Below, piece after piece: positions 33,673 to 41,741 of a stretch of 64,000 nt of DNA; the stretch's first letter is position 1; every line of letters begins with the position of its first letter. Below the pieces are notes generated by a model that saw only the letters and a program-made list of their open reading frames with translations, was not told the origin of the DNA and did not search any database. The stretch spans positions 372,001-436,000 of the forward strand of contig CAWJMD010000008.1 in NCBI GenBank assembly GCA_963843835.1. The letters are read 5' to 3'. Source of the DNA: CAWJMD01 sp963843835 (GTDB lineage Bacteria; Actinomycetota; Actinomycetes; Actinomycetales; CAWJMD01). A program made the position numbers and the translations under genes.

Positions 33673-34856
33673 GACGAGCTCCCGGCGGGGTGGAGCCGCA
33701 GCAGGGGCTGGCCGGGGGAGACGGGGTCGCCCTCCTCCACCAGCCACTCCACGACCGTGCCGCCGTGCTGGGCGCGCACGTCGTGCCCGTCGCGCAGGCC
33801 CTCGACGCGGGCTACCACGCTGCCTGCCACGACGTCGTCGCCGGCGCCGGCGGCGGTCAGGAGCCGGACGGCACCCTTGGCGGGCGCCACGACCAGACGC
33901 CACGTCGGCGAGCTCTGCAGAGGACTGCCGACGCCGTGGCGCTCGACCATGTCGCGCGCCGTGTCGAGGTCGGCCGGCGTCTTGAGCGCGAGCGTCTCGA
34001 CCCCGGGCAGCGCCCGCTTGGCGAGGTTGGTCAGCGTTCCGGCCGGCGGGATCTCGATCAGGCCGGTCACGCCGAGCTCGGCGAAGGTCTGCATGCAGAG
34101 GTCCCAACGCACCGGGTTGCTCACCTGGGTGACGAGGCGCTTGAGGACGTCGCGACCGTCGTGGACGACGGTGCCGTCGGCGTTGGACAGCAGCAGGGCC
34201 CGCGGGTCGTGGGTCGACATCGCCCGCGCGTGGCGGCCGAGCACGTCGACGGCCGGCGACATGTGCCGGGTGTGGAAGGCGCCGGCGACCTGGAGCGGGA
34301 TGACGCGGGCCTTGGCCGGCGGCTCGTCCGCCAGCGCGGCCAGCTCGTCCATGGTGCCGGCGGCGACGACCTGGCCGGCCCCGTTGACGTTGGCCGGGGT
34401 GAGTCCGTGCTTGTCGAGGGCCGCGAGCACCTCGTCCGGGTCGCCGCCCACGACGGCGCTCATGCCGGTCGGCGTGACCGCGCTGGCCCCGGCCATCGCC
34501 CGTCCGCGCTCGCGCACGAAGACCATGGCCTGCTCGGCGCTGATCACGCCGGCCGCCGACGCGGCCGTGATCTCACCGACGCTGTGACCGGCTCCGCCCG
34601 CGATCACCGCGAAGGCGTCGGCGGGGTGGGGGAACAGGGCGAGGAGCGACACGAGGCCGGCGCCCACGATGAGGGGCTGCGCCACGGCGGTGTCGCGGAT
34701 GGTGTCGGCGTCGGAGGTGGTGCCGTGCGCGACGAGGTCGAGACCGGCGACGGTCCCGAGCCAGTCGAGACGCTCACGGAAGCCCGGTACCTCCAGCCAC
34801 GGGGAGAGGAAGCCGGGGCTCTGGGACCCCTGGCCGGGGCAGACGATGACGAGCAC
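33669..34856 (-). CDS. fabD: Malonyl-CoA:ACP transacylase with C-terminal biotinyl-like domain
   Basis: A 395-residue protein. Residues 1-305 are a complete MCAT: GQGSQSPG, the catalytic serine S92 in GHSVGE, active-site H195 in AFHTRHM, and late IEIPPAGTLTNLAKR. It loads malonyl units onto AcpP. From about 318 to 388 an extra domain reads like a biotinyl/lipoyl carrier fold (V-ARVEGLRDGH, then GGTVVEWLVEEGDPVSPGQPLLRL), but the EAMKM lysine site is EGLRD, with R355 at the lysine position, so it cannot be biotinylated there. GTG 34856 follows GGTGGAG. First gene of the FAS operon, just downstream of fasR. Confidence 0.92.
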   Translation of the reverse strand: MLVIVCPGQGSQSPGFLSPWLEVPGFRERLDWLGTVAGLDLVAHGTTSDADTIRDTAVAQPLIVGAGLVSLLALFPHPADAFAVIAGGAGHSVGEITAASAAGVISAEQAMVFVRERGRAMAGASAVTPTGMSAVVGGDPDEVLAALDKHGLTPANVNGAGQVVAAGTMDELAALADEPPAKARVIPLQVAGAFHTRHMSPAVDVLGRHARAMSTHDPRALLLSNADGTVVHDGRDVLKRLVTQVSNPVRWDLCMQTFAELGVTGLIEIPPAGTLTNLAKRALPGVETLALKTPADLDTARDMVERHGVGSPLQSSPTWRLVVAPAKGAVRLLTAAGAGDDVVAGSVVARVEGLRDGHDVRAQHGGTVVEWLVEEGDPVSPGQPLLRLHPAGSSS

Positions 34857-34933
34857 GTCTCCACCTTCCCCTGCGAGGTGGGCGCGATCGGGCTCCGAAC
34901 CGGACAAGGATCTCTCGGAAACTTGGAGGGTTC

Positions 34934-36157
34934 CTACAAGACGGTGCGTGGGCCGGCCAGCAACCCGATGGCCAGGGCGACCTGGAGGACGTAGCCGTCG
35001 CGCGGGCGGGTCGCGTCCCACCCGGTGACCTCGGCGACCCGGCGCAGCCGGTAGCGGACCGTGTTCGGGTGCACGAAGAGCGTGCGCGCGGTGCCCTCGA
35101 GCGAGCGGCCCCCTTCGAGGTAGGCCGCCACGGTCTCCGCCAGCACCGGGCCGGCGGCCTGCAGCGGGTGGTACACGCGGTCCAGCAGGGCGCGCCGGGC
35201 CGACACGTCGCCGGAGAGCACGCGCTCGGGCAGCAGGTCGTCCGCGTCGACCGGGCGGGGTGCGGACGGCCAGGCCCGGGCCGCGACGAGCCCGGCGAGC
35301 GCCACCCGCGCCGAGTGGCCGGCACCGGGAAGGTCGGTGACCGTCGGCCCGACCACGACGGGACCCGGCCCGAAGCGGGGGGCGAGGTTGGTGGCTGCGG
35401 CCGCCGGGTCCGAGCTGGTCCCGAGCACGACCACGACGCGGTCGCCCTGCACGCCGACGAGCGCGTCGTCCGCCGCCGTCCGTGCCGCGCGGCGCAGGTC
35501 GTCGACCACCTGCTCGGGCGGTCCTGGACGGTTGGCGCCCACCACGACGGTGACCGCTGCGTGCTCGTGCCACCCGAGCGCGGCGACGCGCGACTGCAGC
35601 GCGTCGTCCGTGTCGCCCCTCAGCAGGGCGTCCACGACGAGGGCCTCGAGCCGGGCGTCCCAGGCGCCGCGCGTCTCGGCCGCCTGCGCGTAGACCTCGG
35701 CCGCCGCGAACGCGACCTCCCGCGAGTACCGCAGCACCGCCTCCTTCACGGCGGCGAGCTGGCGGGGGTCGTCCGGGTCGTCGGTGAGCGCTTCGACATG
35801 GTCCTCGACGACGTCGACGACGGCCCGCACCAGCTCGAGGGTCTGACGCAGGCTGATCGACCGGGTGAGCTCGCGGGGCGCCGTCCCGAACACGTCGGCC
35901 GTGATCGTCAGCGGCCCGGAAGGCTCGGCGAACCACGTGGTGAAGGCGCGGATGCCCGCCTGCGCGACGAGCCCGACCCACGACCTGTCCTCGGGCTCCA
36001 TCGCCCGGTACCAGGGCAGCGTCTCGTCGAGCCGGCGCAGCGCGGCCGTCGACAGTCCGGCGACGGCGCGGCGCTGGCGCGTCGACGTGCCGGACGGCCT
36101 GACGGCCCTCGACGCGCGGACGCGCCCCGTCCGCGTCCCCGCGTCCGCCCTCGACAT
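34934..36157 (-). CDS. fasR: PucR-family transcriptional regulator, FasR-like
   Basis: A 407-residue regulator with a long N-terminal GGDEF-like/CdaR-type module and a C-terminal PucR helix-turn-helix (about 340-395) containing SLEGTARTLFVHPNTVRYRLRRV. Its position directly before fabD-fabH-acpP-fabF matches FasR, the activator of the FAS II operon in Streptomyces. It is leaderless in form: TATCCT ends 6 nt before the ATG. Upstream at 36177-36193 is a small inverted repeat GTGT-N9-ACAC that could be an operator. The 77-bp gap to fabD contains a purine-rich segment that is the likely target. Confidence 0.85.
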   Translation of the reverse strand: MSRADAGTRTGRVRASRAVRPSGTSTRQRRAVAGLSTAALRRLDETLPWYRAMEPEDRSWVGLVAQAGIRAFTTWFAEPSGPLTITADVFGTAPRELTRSISLRQTLELVRAVVDVVEDHVEALTDDPDDPRQLAAVKEAVLRYSREVAFAAAEVYAQAAETRGAWDARLEALVVDALLRGDTDDALQSRVAALGWHEHAAVTVVVGANRPGPPEQVVDDLRRAARTAADDALVGVQGDRVVVVLGTSSDPAAAATNLAPRFGPGPVVVGPTVTDLPGAGHSARVALAGLVAARAWPSAPRPVDADDLLPERVLSGDVSARRALLDRVYHPLQAAGPVLAETVAAYLEGGRSLEGTARTLFVHPNTVRYRLRRVAEVTGWDATRPRDGYVLQVALAIGLLAGPRTVL

Positions 36158-36163
36158 GGGCTC

Positions 36164-36169
36164 AGGATA
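36164..36169 (-). promoter_or_regulatory. -10 box TATCCT for fasR, leaderless-type
   Basis: On the minus strand TATCCT ends exactly 6 nt before the fasR ATG. No Shine-Dalgarno sequence is seen, consistent with a leaderless message. Confidence 0.55.
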
Positions 36170-36240
36170 GGGCGCCGTGTTGCGGAATCACACAATCGGC
36201 ACGACGGCCCCCGATACTCAGGGGGGCGGGGGGTGGTGGG

Positions 36241-39042
36241 TCAGGCATCCCCGCCGGCGGTGCCGGAGGAGCCCGCGGTGATGTCGTTCAGCTTGTACAG
36301 CTCGTAGGCCATCGACGGGGCCAGCCGGTCGACCTGGCCGCGCAGTGCGAGCATGCGCAGCGCCTGGTAGGCCACCGACGGGCCGTCGATGTGGAAGTAG
36401 CGGCGCACGGCCGCGCGGGTGTCGGACAGCCCGAACCCGTCGGCGCCCAGGGACCGGAACTCGTTCGGCACGAACTGGCGCACCTGGTCCGGTACGGCCC
36501 GCATGTAGTCGCTGACCGCCACCACCGGGCCCTCGCGACCCTCGAGCTGGCGGGCCAGGAACGGCACCGGCGTCTCCTCGCCGGGCCGGTCGAACGCCCA
36601 CGCGTCGCAGGACATGCCGTCGCGGCGCAGCTCGCTCCACGACGTCACGCTCCACACGTCCGCCGCCACGCCGAAGTCCTTGGCGAGCAGCTCCTGCGCC
36701 TCGAGCGCCCACGCCACCCCGACGCCCGACGCCATCAGCTGAGCACGTCGCCCGACCGCGTTGTGCTCGCCGTTGGCGGCGACCTCGTCGTCCGCGGCGC
36801 GCAGCAGGTAGGCGCCACGCAGCAGCCCCTCGACGTCGAGCCCCTCGGGCTCGGCCGGCTGCACGGCCGGCTCGTTGTAGACCGTGAGGTAGTACATGAC
36901 GTCGCGGTCCCGCTGTCCGTGCTGACCGTCGGCGAGGGGGTCGGGCCCCTCACCGAACATGCGCTGCAGCCCGTCGCGGACGATGTGACCCAGCTCGTAC
37001 CCGAAGGCGGGGTCGTACGAGACGACCGCCGGGTTCGTGGACGCGAGCAGCGGCGAGTGGCCGTCCGCGTGCTGCAGACCCTCACCGGTCAGGGTCGTGC
37101 GGCCGGCCGTGGCGCCGATCATGAACCCGCGGGTCATCTGGTCGCCGGCCGCCCAGATGCCGTCGCCGGTGCGCTGGAACCCGAACATCGAGTAGAAGAC
37201 GTAGACCGGGATCATCGGCTCGCCGTGCGTGGCGTACGACGTGCCCGCCGCGGTCATCGCCGCGATCGCGCCCGCCTCGTTGATGCCGACGTGCAGGATC
37301 TGGCCCTGGGCCGACTCCTTGTACGCGAGCATCAGCTCGCGGTCCACGGACGTGTAGTTCTGGCCGTGCGGGTTGTAGATCTTGATCGTCGGGAAGAACG
37401 AGTCCATCCCGAACGTGCGCGCCTCGTCAGGGATGATCGGCACGACGCGCGGCCCGAACTCCTTGTCGCGCATCAGGTCCTTGAGCAGCCGGACGAACGC
37501 CATCGTGGTGGCGATCTGCTGCTTGCCCGAGCCCTTCTTCGAGCCGGCGTAGGCCTCGTCACCCGGCAGCTTCACGGCCGTGGTCGGTACGCGGCGCTGC
37601 GGCAGGTGCCCCCCGAGCGCGCGGCGGCGCTCCTGCAGGTACTGGATCTCGGGGCTGTCCGGGCCGGGGGTGTAGTACGGCGGCAGGTACGGGTCGGCCT
37701 CGAGCTGCTCGTCGGTGACCGGGATGCGCAGGCCGTCGCGGAACGTCTTGAGGTCGTCCAGCGTCAGCTTCTTCATCTGGTGGGTCGCGTTGCGCCCGGC
37801 GAAGTTGGCACCCAGGCCGTAGCCCTTGATGGTCTTGGCGAGGATGACCGTCGGCTGCCCGGTGTGCTCCGTCGCGGCCGCGTAGGCGGCGAACACCTTG
37901 CGGTAGTCGTGCCCGCCGCGCTTGAGGGACCAGATCTGGTCGTCCGTCATGTCCTGGACCATCGAGCGCGTCCGAGGGTCGCGCCCGAAGAAGTGCTCGC
38001 GGATGAACGCGCCGTTCTCGGCGCGGTAGGTCTGGTAGTCGCCGTCCGGGGTCGAGTTCATCAGGTGGACGAGCGCCCCGTGCGAGTCCTTGGCCAGCAA
38101 CGTGTCCCACTCGCGGCCCCACACGACCTTGATGACGTTCCAGCCGGCGCCACGGAAGTAGGACTCGAGCTCCTGGATGATCTTGCCGTTGCCGCGCACC
38201 GGGCCGTCGAGGCGCTGGAGGTTGCAGTTGATGACGAACGTCAGGTTGTCGAGCTCCTCGTTCGCCGCGACCTGGAGGAGGCCACGGCTCTCCGGCTCGT
38301 CCATCTCGCCGTCGCCGAGGAACGCCCACACCCGCTGGCCGGACGTGTCCTTGATCCCGCGGTTCTGCAGGTACTTGTTGAACTGCGCCTGGTAGATGGC
38401 GTTCATCGGGCCGAGGCCCATCGACACGGTGGGGAACTGCCAGAAGTCGGGGGCCAGCCGAGGGTGCGGGTAGGACGGCAGGCCGCCGCCCGGGTGCGAC
38501 AGCTCCTGCCGGAACCCGTCGAGCTGCTGCTCGGACAGCCGCCCCTCGAGGTAGGCCCGCGCGTACACGCCGGGGGATGCGTGCCCCTGGATGTAGACCT
38601 GGTCGCCGCCGCCCGGGTCGTCCGGACCGCGGAAGAAGTGGTTGAAGCCCACTTCGTAGAGCGTGGACGACGAGGCGTACGAGGAGATGTGGCCACCGAC
38701 GGAGATCCCGGGCCGCTGTGCCCGGTGCACGACCATCGCCGAGTTCCAGCGCAGCAGCGCACGGTAGCGACGCTCCACGTCCTCGTCACCGGGGAACCAG
38801 GGCTCGCGCTCGGGCGGGATCGTGTTGACGTAGTCGGTGGCCGTGAGTGAGGGGACGCCGACACCCAGCTGGCGCGACCGCTGCAGCAGCTCGAGCATCA
38901 GGTACCGGGCGCGGCGGCGCCCGGCGGTCTCGGCGACACCGTCGAGCGACTCGATCCACTCCGAGGTCTCTTCCGGGTCGATGTCCGGCATGTTCGTCGG
39001 CAGCCCGTTGAGGATGGGTCCGGCTTCGTCGCGTCCAGCCAC
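36241..39042 (-). CDS. aceE: Pyruvate dehydrogenase E1 component, homodimeric type
   Basis: A 933-residue thiamine-dependent E1 with the family's long single chain. The TPP motif is GDGEMDEPESRG followed by NCN, with the N-terminal HISSYASSSTLYEVGFNHFF region, the RENGAFIREHFFGRDPRT-type central block and the C-terminal DGFGLSDTR. It decarboxylates pyruvate and feeds acetyl groups to lipoyl-E2, which is encoded elsewhere. GTG 39042 follows AAGGAA. It is divergent from the Nudix gene. The order aceE, then DUF3052 and AhpE on the other strand, is typical for actinobacteria. Confidence 0.95.
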   Translation of the reverse strand: MAGRDEAGPILNGLPTNMPDIDPEETSEWIESLDGVAETAGRRRARYLMLELLQRSRQLGVGVPSLTATDYVNTIPPEREPWFPGDEDVERRYRALLRWNSAMVVHRAQRPGISVGGHISSYASSSTLYEVGFNHFFRGPDDPGGGDQVYIQGHASPGVYARAYLEGRLSEQQLDGFRQELSHPGGGLPSYPHPRLAPDFWQFPTVSMGLGPMNAIYQAQFNKYLQNRGIKDTSGQRVWAFLGDGEMDEPESRGLLQVAANEELDNLTFVINCNLQRLDGPVRGNGKIIQELESYFRGAGWNVIKVVWGREWDTLLAKDSHGALVHLMNSTPDGDYQTYRAENGAFIREHFFGRDPRTRSMVQDMTDDQIWSLKRGGHDYRKVFAAYAAATEHTGQPTVILAKTIKGYGLGANFAGRNATHQMKKLTLDDLKTFRDGLRIPVTDEQLEADPYLPPYYTPGPDSPEIQYLQERRRALGGHLPQRRVPTTAVKLPGDEAYAGSKKGSGKQQIATTMAFVRLLKDLMRDKEFGPRVVPIIPDEARTFGMDSFFPTIKIYNPHGQNYTSVDRELMLAYKESAQGQILHVGINEAGAIAAMTAAGTSYATHGEPMIPVYVFYSMFGFQRTGDGIWAAGDQMTRGFMIGATAGRTTLTGEGLQHADGHSPLLASTNPAVVSYDPAFGYELGHIVRDGLQRMFGEGPDPLADGQHGQRDRDVMYYLTVYNEPAVQPAEPEGLDVEGLLRGAYLLRAADDEVAANGEHNAVGRRAQLMASGVGVAWALEAQELLAKDFGVAADVWSVTSWSELRRDGMSCDAWAFDRPGEETPVPFLARQLEGREGPVVAVSDYMRAVPDQVRQFVPNEFRSLGADGFGLSDTRAAVRRYFHIDGPSVAYQALRMLALRGQVDRLAPSMAYELYKLNDITAGSSGTAGGDA

Positions 39043-39154
39043 GTCAGGTGTTCCTTCCCTCAGCGCCCTTCACCGACCCGGCCGGGCGAGGGCTAGAGAC
39101 CATCCTGTCCCTCACCCGGGCCGGCGTCACATCCGGGTGGGCGCTACCCGGGCG

Positions 39155-39160
39155 TAGGGT
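39155..39160 (+). promoter_or_regulatory. -10 box TAGGGT for Nudix gene, leaderless-type
   Basis: TAGGGT ends 7 nt before GTG 39168, supporting that start over several longer in-frame options. Confidence 0.55.
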
Positions 39161-39167
39161 CCGTGCC

Positions 39168-39635
39168 GTGCTGGAGCCGATCGCCCGTGAGGCCGCTCGC
39201 GTCGTCCTCGTCGACCCCTCCGACAAAGTGCTGCTGTTCGAGGCCCACGTCCCCGAGGCACCCGTCGTGCGCCGGTGGTGGTTCACGCCGGGAGGTGGTC
39301 TCGACCCCGGCGAGGACGCCCGGTCGGGCGGCTGCCGCGAGGTGCTCGAGGAGACCGGTCTGCTGCTGGAGCCCGCACGGCTGGGCGAGGCCCGCTACGA
39401 GCAGACGATCGACTTCCCCTTCGAGGGACGCACGTACCGCCAGCACGAGGTCTTCTTCGTCGTGCGCGTGGACGCGTTCGAGGTGGACGTCTCGCGCTGG
39501 ACCGCGGTCGAGCGTCGCGACATCGTCGGCCACCGGTGGTGGCCCCTGGACGAGCTTCCGCACGCCGAGGTGCCGGTCTACCCGGAGACGCTCACCTCGC
39601 TGGTGGAGAAGGCGATCCGCTCGGGGTGGGCGTAG
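39168..39635 (+). CDS. Nudix hydrolase
   Basis: A 155-residue enzyme with a perfect Nudix box at 43-65 (GX5EX7REVXEETGL pattern; G43, E49, R57-E58, E61-E62). It hydrolyses a nucleoside diphosphate linked to another moiety with Mg2+; the substrate is unknown. The RWWFTPGGGLDPGE context is common to actinobacterial house-cleaning Nudix proteins. The 3' end overlaps the convergent fdhD gene by 58 bp, so the two messages are complementary at their ends. Confidence 0.88.
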   Translation: MLEPIAREAARVVLVDPSDKVLLFEAHVPEAPVVRRWWFTPGGGLDPGEDARSGGCREVLEETGLLLEPARLGEARYEQTIDFPFEGRTYRQHEVFFVVRVDAFEVDVSRWTAVERRDIVGHRWWPLDELPHAEVPVYPETLTSLVEKAIRSGWA

Positions 39636-40450
39636 CCGTTCATCGTCCGCCCTCGCACGAACCCGACGAGGGTCATCCCCGCCTCGGTCGCCAGCTCGAC
39701 CGCCAGAGAGGAGGGGGCAGAGACGGCCGCGAGCACCGGGACACCTGCAGCCCAGGCCTTCTGGGCCAGCTCGAAGGACGCGCGACCGCTCACGACGAGG
39801 ACGGTGCCCCTCAGCGGCCAACCCTGCTCGCGGGCGGCCCACCCCAGCACCTTGTCGACCGCGTTGTGGCGGCCCACGTCCTCGCGCACGACCAGCAGCT
39901 CCGCCTCGCGGCCGCTGTCGACCACACGGAACAGTCCGGCCGCGTGCAGGCCTCCGGTGCGGTCGAAGACACGCTGCGCGTCACGCAGCCGCCCGGGCAA
40001 CGACGCCAGCAGGGACGCGTCGACCGCGACCGGGTCCTGCGTCAGGTCGGCGCCGCCGCGTGCACGGACCGCGTCGATGCTGGCCGACCCGCACACCCCG
40101 CACGCCGAGGTCATGCCGAAGGTGCGACGTCCCTCGAGGTCGGGCGCCGTGACGCCGGGCGCGAGGGAGACCTCCATGACGTTGAAGGTGGGCCGGCCGT
40201 CCTCGCCGACGTCGGTGCAGTGCACGGCGGCGCGGACGTCGCCCACGGCGCCCAGCAGCCCCTCGGTCAGCAGGAAGCCCATCGCGAGGTCGAGGTCGTC
40301 GCCCGGCGTGCGCATCGTCACGACGACGGGATCGCCCCCGACGCGGATCTCGAACGGCTCCTCGACCGCCAGCGCGTCGGGTCGGCGGAGGACACGACCG
40401 GTGTGCAGGTCCCAACGTGTGGTCGGCGCTCTCGTGCTCGCGGTGCCCAT
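39578..40450 (-). CDS. fdhD: Formate dehydrogenase accessory sulfurtransferase FdhD
   Basis: A 290-residue FdhD protein with the sulfur-carrying CxxC at C117-C120 (SACGVCGSASID), the upstream FNVMEV and the late VREDVGRHNAVDKVLG and VVSGRASFELAQKA blocks. FdhD passes sulfur from IscS to the molybdenum cofactor of formate dehydrogenase before insertion. No formate dehydrogenase gene is in this window. Leaderless pattern: TACGAT ends 6 nt before the ATG. It converges on the Nudix gene with a 58-bp overlap. Confidence 0.93.
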   Translation of the reverse strand: MGTASTRAPTTRWDLHTGRVLRRPDALAVEEPFEIRVGGDPVVVTMRTPGDDLDLAMGFLLTEGLLGAVGDVRAAVHCTDVGEDGRPTFNVMEVSLAPGVTAPDLEGRRTFGMTSACGVCGSASIDAVRARGGADLTQDPVAVDASLLASLPGRLRDAQRVFDRTGGLHAAGLFRVVDSGREAELLVVREDVGRHNAVDKVLGWAAREQGWPLRGTVLVVSGRASFELAQKAWAAGVPVLAAVSAPSSLAVELATEAGMTLVGFVRGRTMNGYAHPERIAFSTSEVSVSG

Positions 40451-40456
40451 CGCTCG

Positions 40457-40462
40457 ATCGTA
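40457..40462 (-). promoter_or_regulatory. -10 box TACGAT for fdhD, leaderless-type
   Basis: TACGAT on the minus strand ends 6 nt before ATG 40450; no ribosome-binding site is visible. Confidence 0.55.
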
Positions 40463-40566
40463 CGTAGCCCGCGTCGCCGCGCGTGGTCTACCGTCGTGCC
40501 CACGCCCGGTCAGCCGGGTGACGGCGGGACGCAACAGGCGGCTGCCCATGGCGAAGGAGATCAGCA

Positions 40567-40998
40567 GTGGGGACGACCGCGGACGCCGCGGAGGAGTCGG
40601 GCCTGGGGGCTCGGCTGGGATTCCAGTCGGGGCAAGTCGTGCAGGAGTTCGGGTACGACGACGACGTCGACCACGAGCTGAGGGATGCCGTCGAGCTGGT
40701 CACCGGCAACGAGCTGGCCGACGAGGACGCCGACGAGGTCGTCGACGCGGTGCTGCTGTGGTGGCGCGAGGACGACGGCGACCTGGTTGACGCCCTGGTC
40801 GACGTGCTCGGTGCCCTCGTCGAGGGTGGGCCGATCTGGCTGCTCACGCCGAAGAGCGGGCGAGACGGCCACGTGGAGCCCTCCGACATCGAGGAGGCCG
40901 CGCCGACCGCCGGCCTGCACAACACCCGCACGACCAGCGTCGGGACCGACTGGAGTGGGACGCGGCTCGTCACCCCTCGTCCCGGCCGCAAGGGCTGA
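40567..40998 (+). CDS. DUF3052 family protein
   Basis: A 143-residue acidic protein of the actinobacterial DUF3052 family (LGFQSGQVVQEFGYDDDVDHELRDAVE at the N-terminus, GGPIWLLTPKSGRDGHVEPSDIEEAAPTAGL later). Function is unknown; it is conserved beside aceE and AhpE. GTG 40567 follows AAGGAG. It lies 17 bp upstream of the AhpE gene and is probably co-transcribed with it. Confidence 0.88.
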   Translation: MGTTADAAEESGLGARLGFQSGQVVQEFGYDDDVDHELRDAVELVTGNELADEDADEVVDAVLLWWREDDGDLVDALVDVLGALVEGGPIWLLTPKSGRDGHVEPSDIEEAAPTAGLHNTRTTSVGTDWSGTRLVTPRPGRKG

Positions 40999-41015
40999 GC
41001 ACGGTGGGGGACACG

Positions 41016-41492
41016 ATGACCGATGCCGCCACGCGCCTGCCGGCGCTGGGCAGCGAGGCGCCGGACTTCACGCTCACGGACCAGTTCGGCGAGGACCTGT
41101 CCCTGTCCGACCTGCGCGGTGACCGCGCCACGCTCCTCGTCTTCTACCCCTTCGCCTTCTCGGGCCTGTGCACGAACGAGCTGTGCACCCTGCGCGACGA
41201 CCTGTCGGTCTTCGCCGAGGCGGGCGTGCAGGTGGTCGCCGTCTCGTGCGACCCGATGTACACGCTGCGCGCCTTCGGTGAGCAGGAGGGCTACGACTTC
41301 CCGCTCCTGTCGGACTTCTGGCCGCACGGCGAGGTCGCGCGCCGCTACGGGGCGTTCGACGAGCGCGAGGGCAAGGCGATGCGCGCCTCGTTCCTGGTCG
41401 ATCCGGCCGGCGTGCTGAGGTGGTCCGTCGTGAACCACCCGGGCGAGGCCCGCGAGATGGCGGCCTACCGCGAGGCCCTGGCCACCCTCTGA
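41016..41492 (+). CDS. AhpE-like peroxiredoxin
   Basis: A 158-residue peroxiredoxin. The peroxidatic cysteine is C52 in FAFSGLCTNELC, where mycobacterial AhpE has its single Cys, and a second cysteine C57 follows five residues later, as in BCP-type atypical 2-Cys enzymes. Conserved P45 and the downstream R are present. It reduces hydrogen and organic peroxides in the cytosol; mycothiol or mycoredoxin is the expected reductant. ATG 41016 is preferred over GTG 41004 because of the GGGGG box in between. Confidence 0.88.
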   Translation: MTDAATRLPALGSEAPDFTLTDQFGEDLSLSDLRGDRATLLVFYPFAFSGLCTNELCTLRDDLSVFAEAGVQVVAVSCDPMYTLRAFGEQEGYDFPLLSDFWPHGEVARRYGAFDEREGKAMRASFLVDPAGVLRWSVVNHPGEAREMAAYREALATL

Positions 41493-41573
41493 CACCCCGG
41501 ACGGGGGAACGGCGGAGCCGAACCGGAGGGCCCCTTCCCGTCCGAGCGGTCGTTGCGGTTTCATTGACCCCGG

Positions 41574-41611
41574 CTGCGGCCGTCGTCGACCCGAGACCTC
41601 GGCGGCCGCAG
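41574..41611 (+). terminator. Hairpin between AhpE and tRNA-Val
   Basis: Arms CTGCGGCCG (41574-41582) and CGGCCGCAG (41603-41611) form a 9-bp GC stem with a 20-nt loop, 81 bp after the peroxiredoxin stop and just upstream of the tRNA promoter. No T-tract follows, so termination is a guess. Confidence 0.35.
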
Positions 41612-41637
41612 TCCTTCACCGGCTACCCTCGCGCCCG

Positions 41638-41710
41638 GGGCCTGTAGCTCAGTTGGTAGAGCACCGCGTTTACACCGCGGGCGTCGTCGGTTCGAGCCCG
41701 GCCGGGCCCA
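41638..41710 (+). tRNA. tRNA-Val (UAC anticodon)
   Basis: The cloverleaf has acceptor GGGCCTG/CGGGCCC (one T-G pair), D stem GCTC/GAGC, anticodon stem CCGCG/CGCGG with loop TTTACAC (anticodon TAC), and T arm GTCGG-TTCGAGC-CCGGC. Discriminator A; the CCA end is not encoded. A TACCCT -10 box lies at 41624-41629, 8 nt upstream. Confidence 0.92.
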
Positions 41711-41729
41711 CTCACCCCCTGCGCGTCGA

Positions 41730-41735
41730 TAGGGT
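41730..41735 (+). promoter_or_regulatory. -10 box TAGGGT for Nif3 gene, leaderless-type
   Basis: TAGGGT ends 6 nt before GTG 41742, 19 bp after the tRNA-Val gene. Confidence 0.55.
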
Positions 41736-41741
41736 CGTCCG

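Noticed and set aside
33669..33960. Functional biotin carrier domain on FabD
   Set aside because: The lysine that carries biotin is an arginine, so modification at the normal site is impossible.
36391..38850. Plus-strand open frame of 819 codons
   Set aside because: Shadow of aceE; composition is Arg/Val/Glu repeats typical of the antisense of a GC-rich gene.
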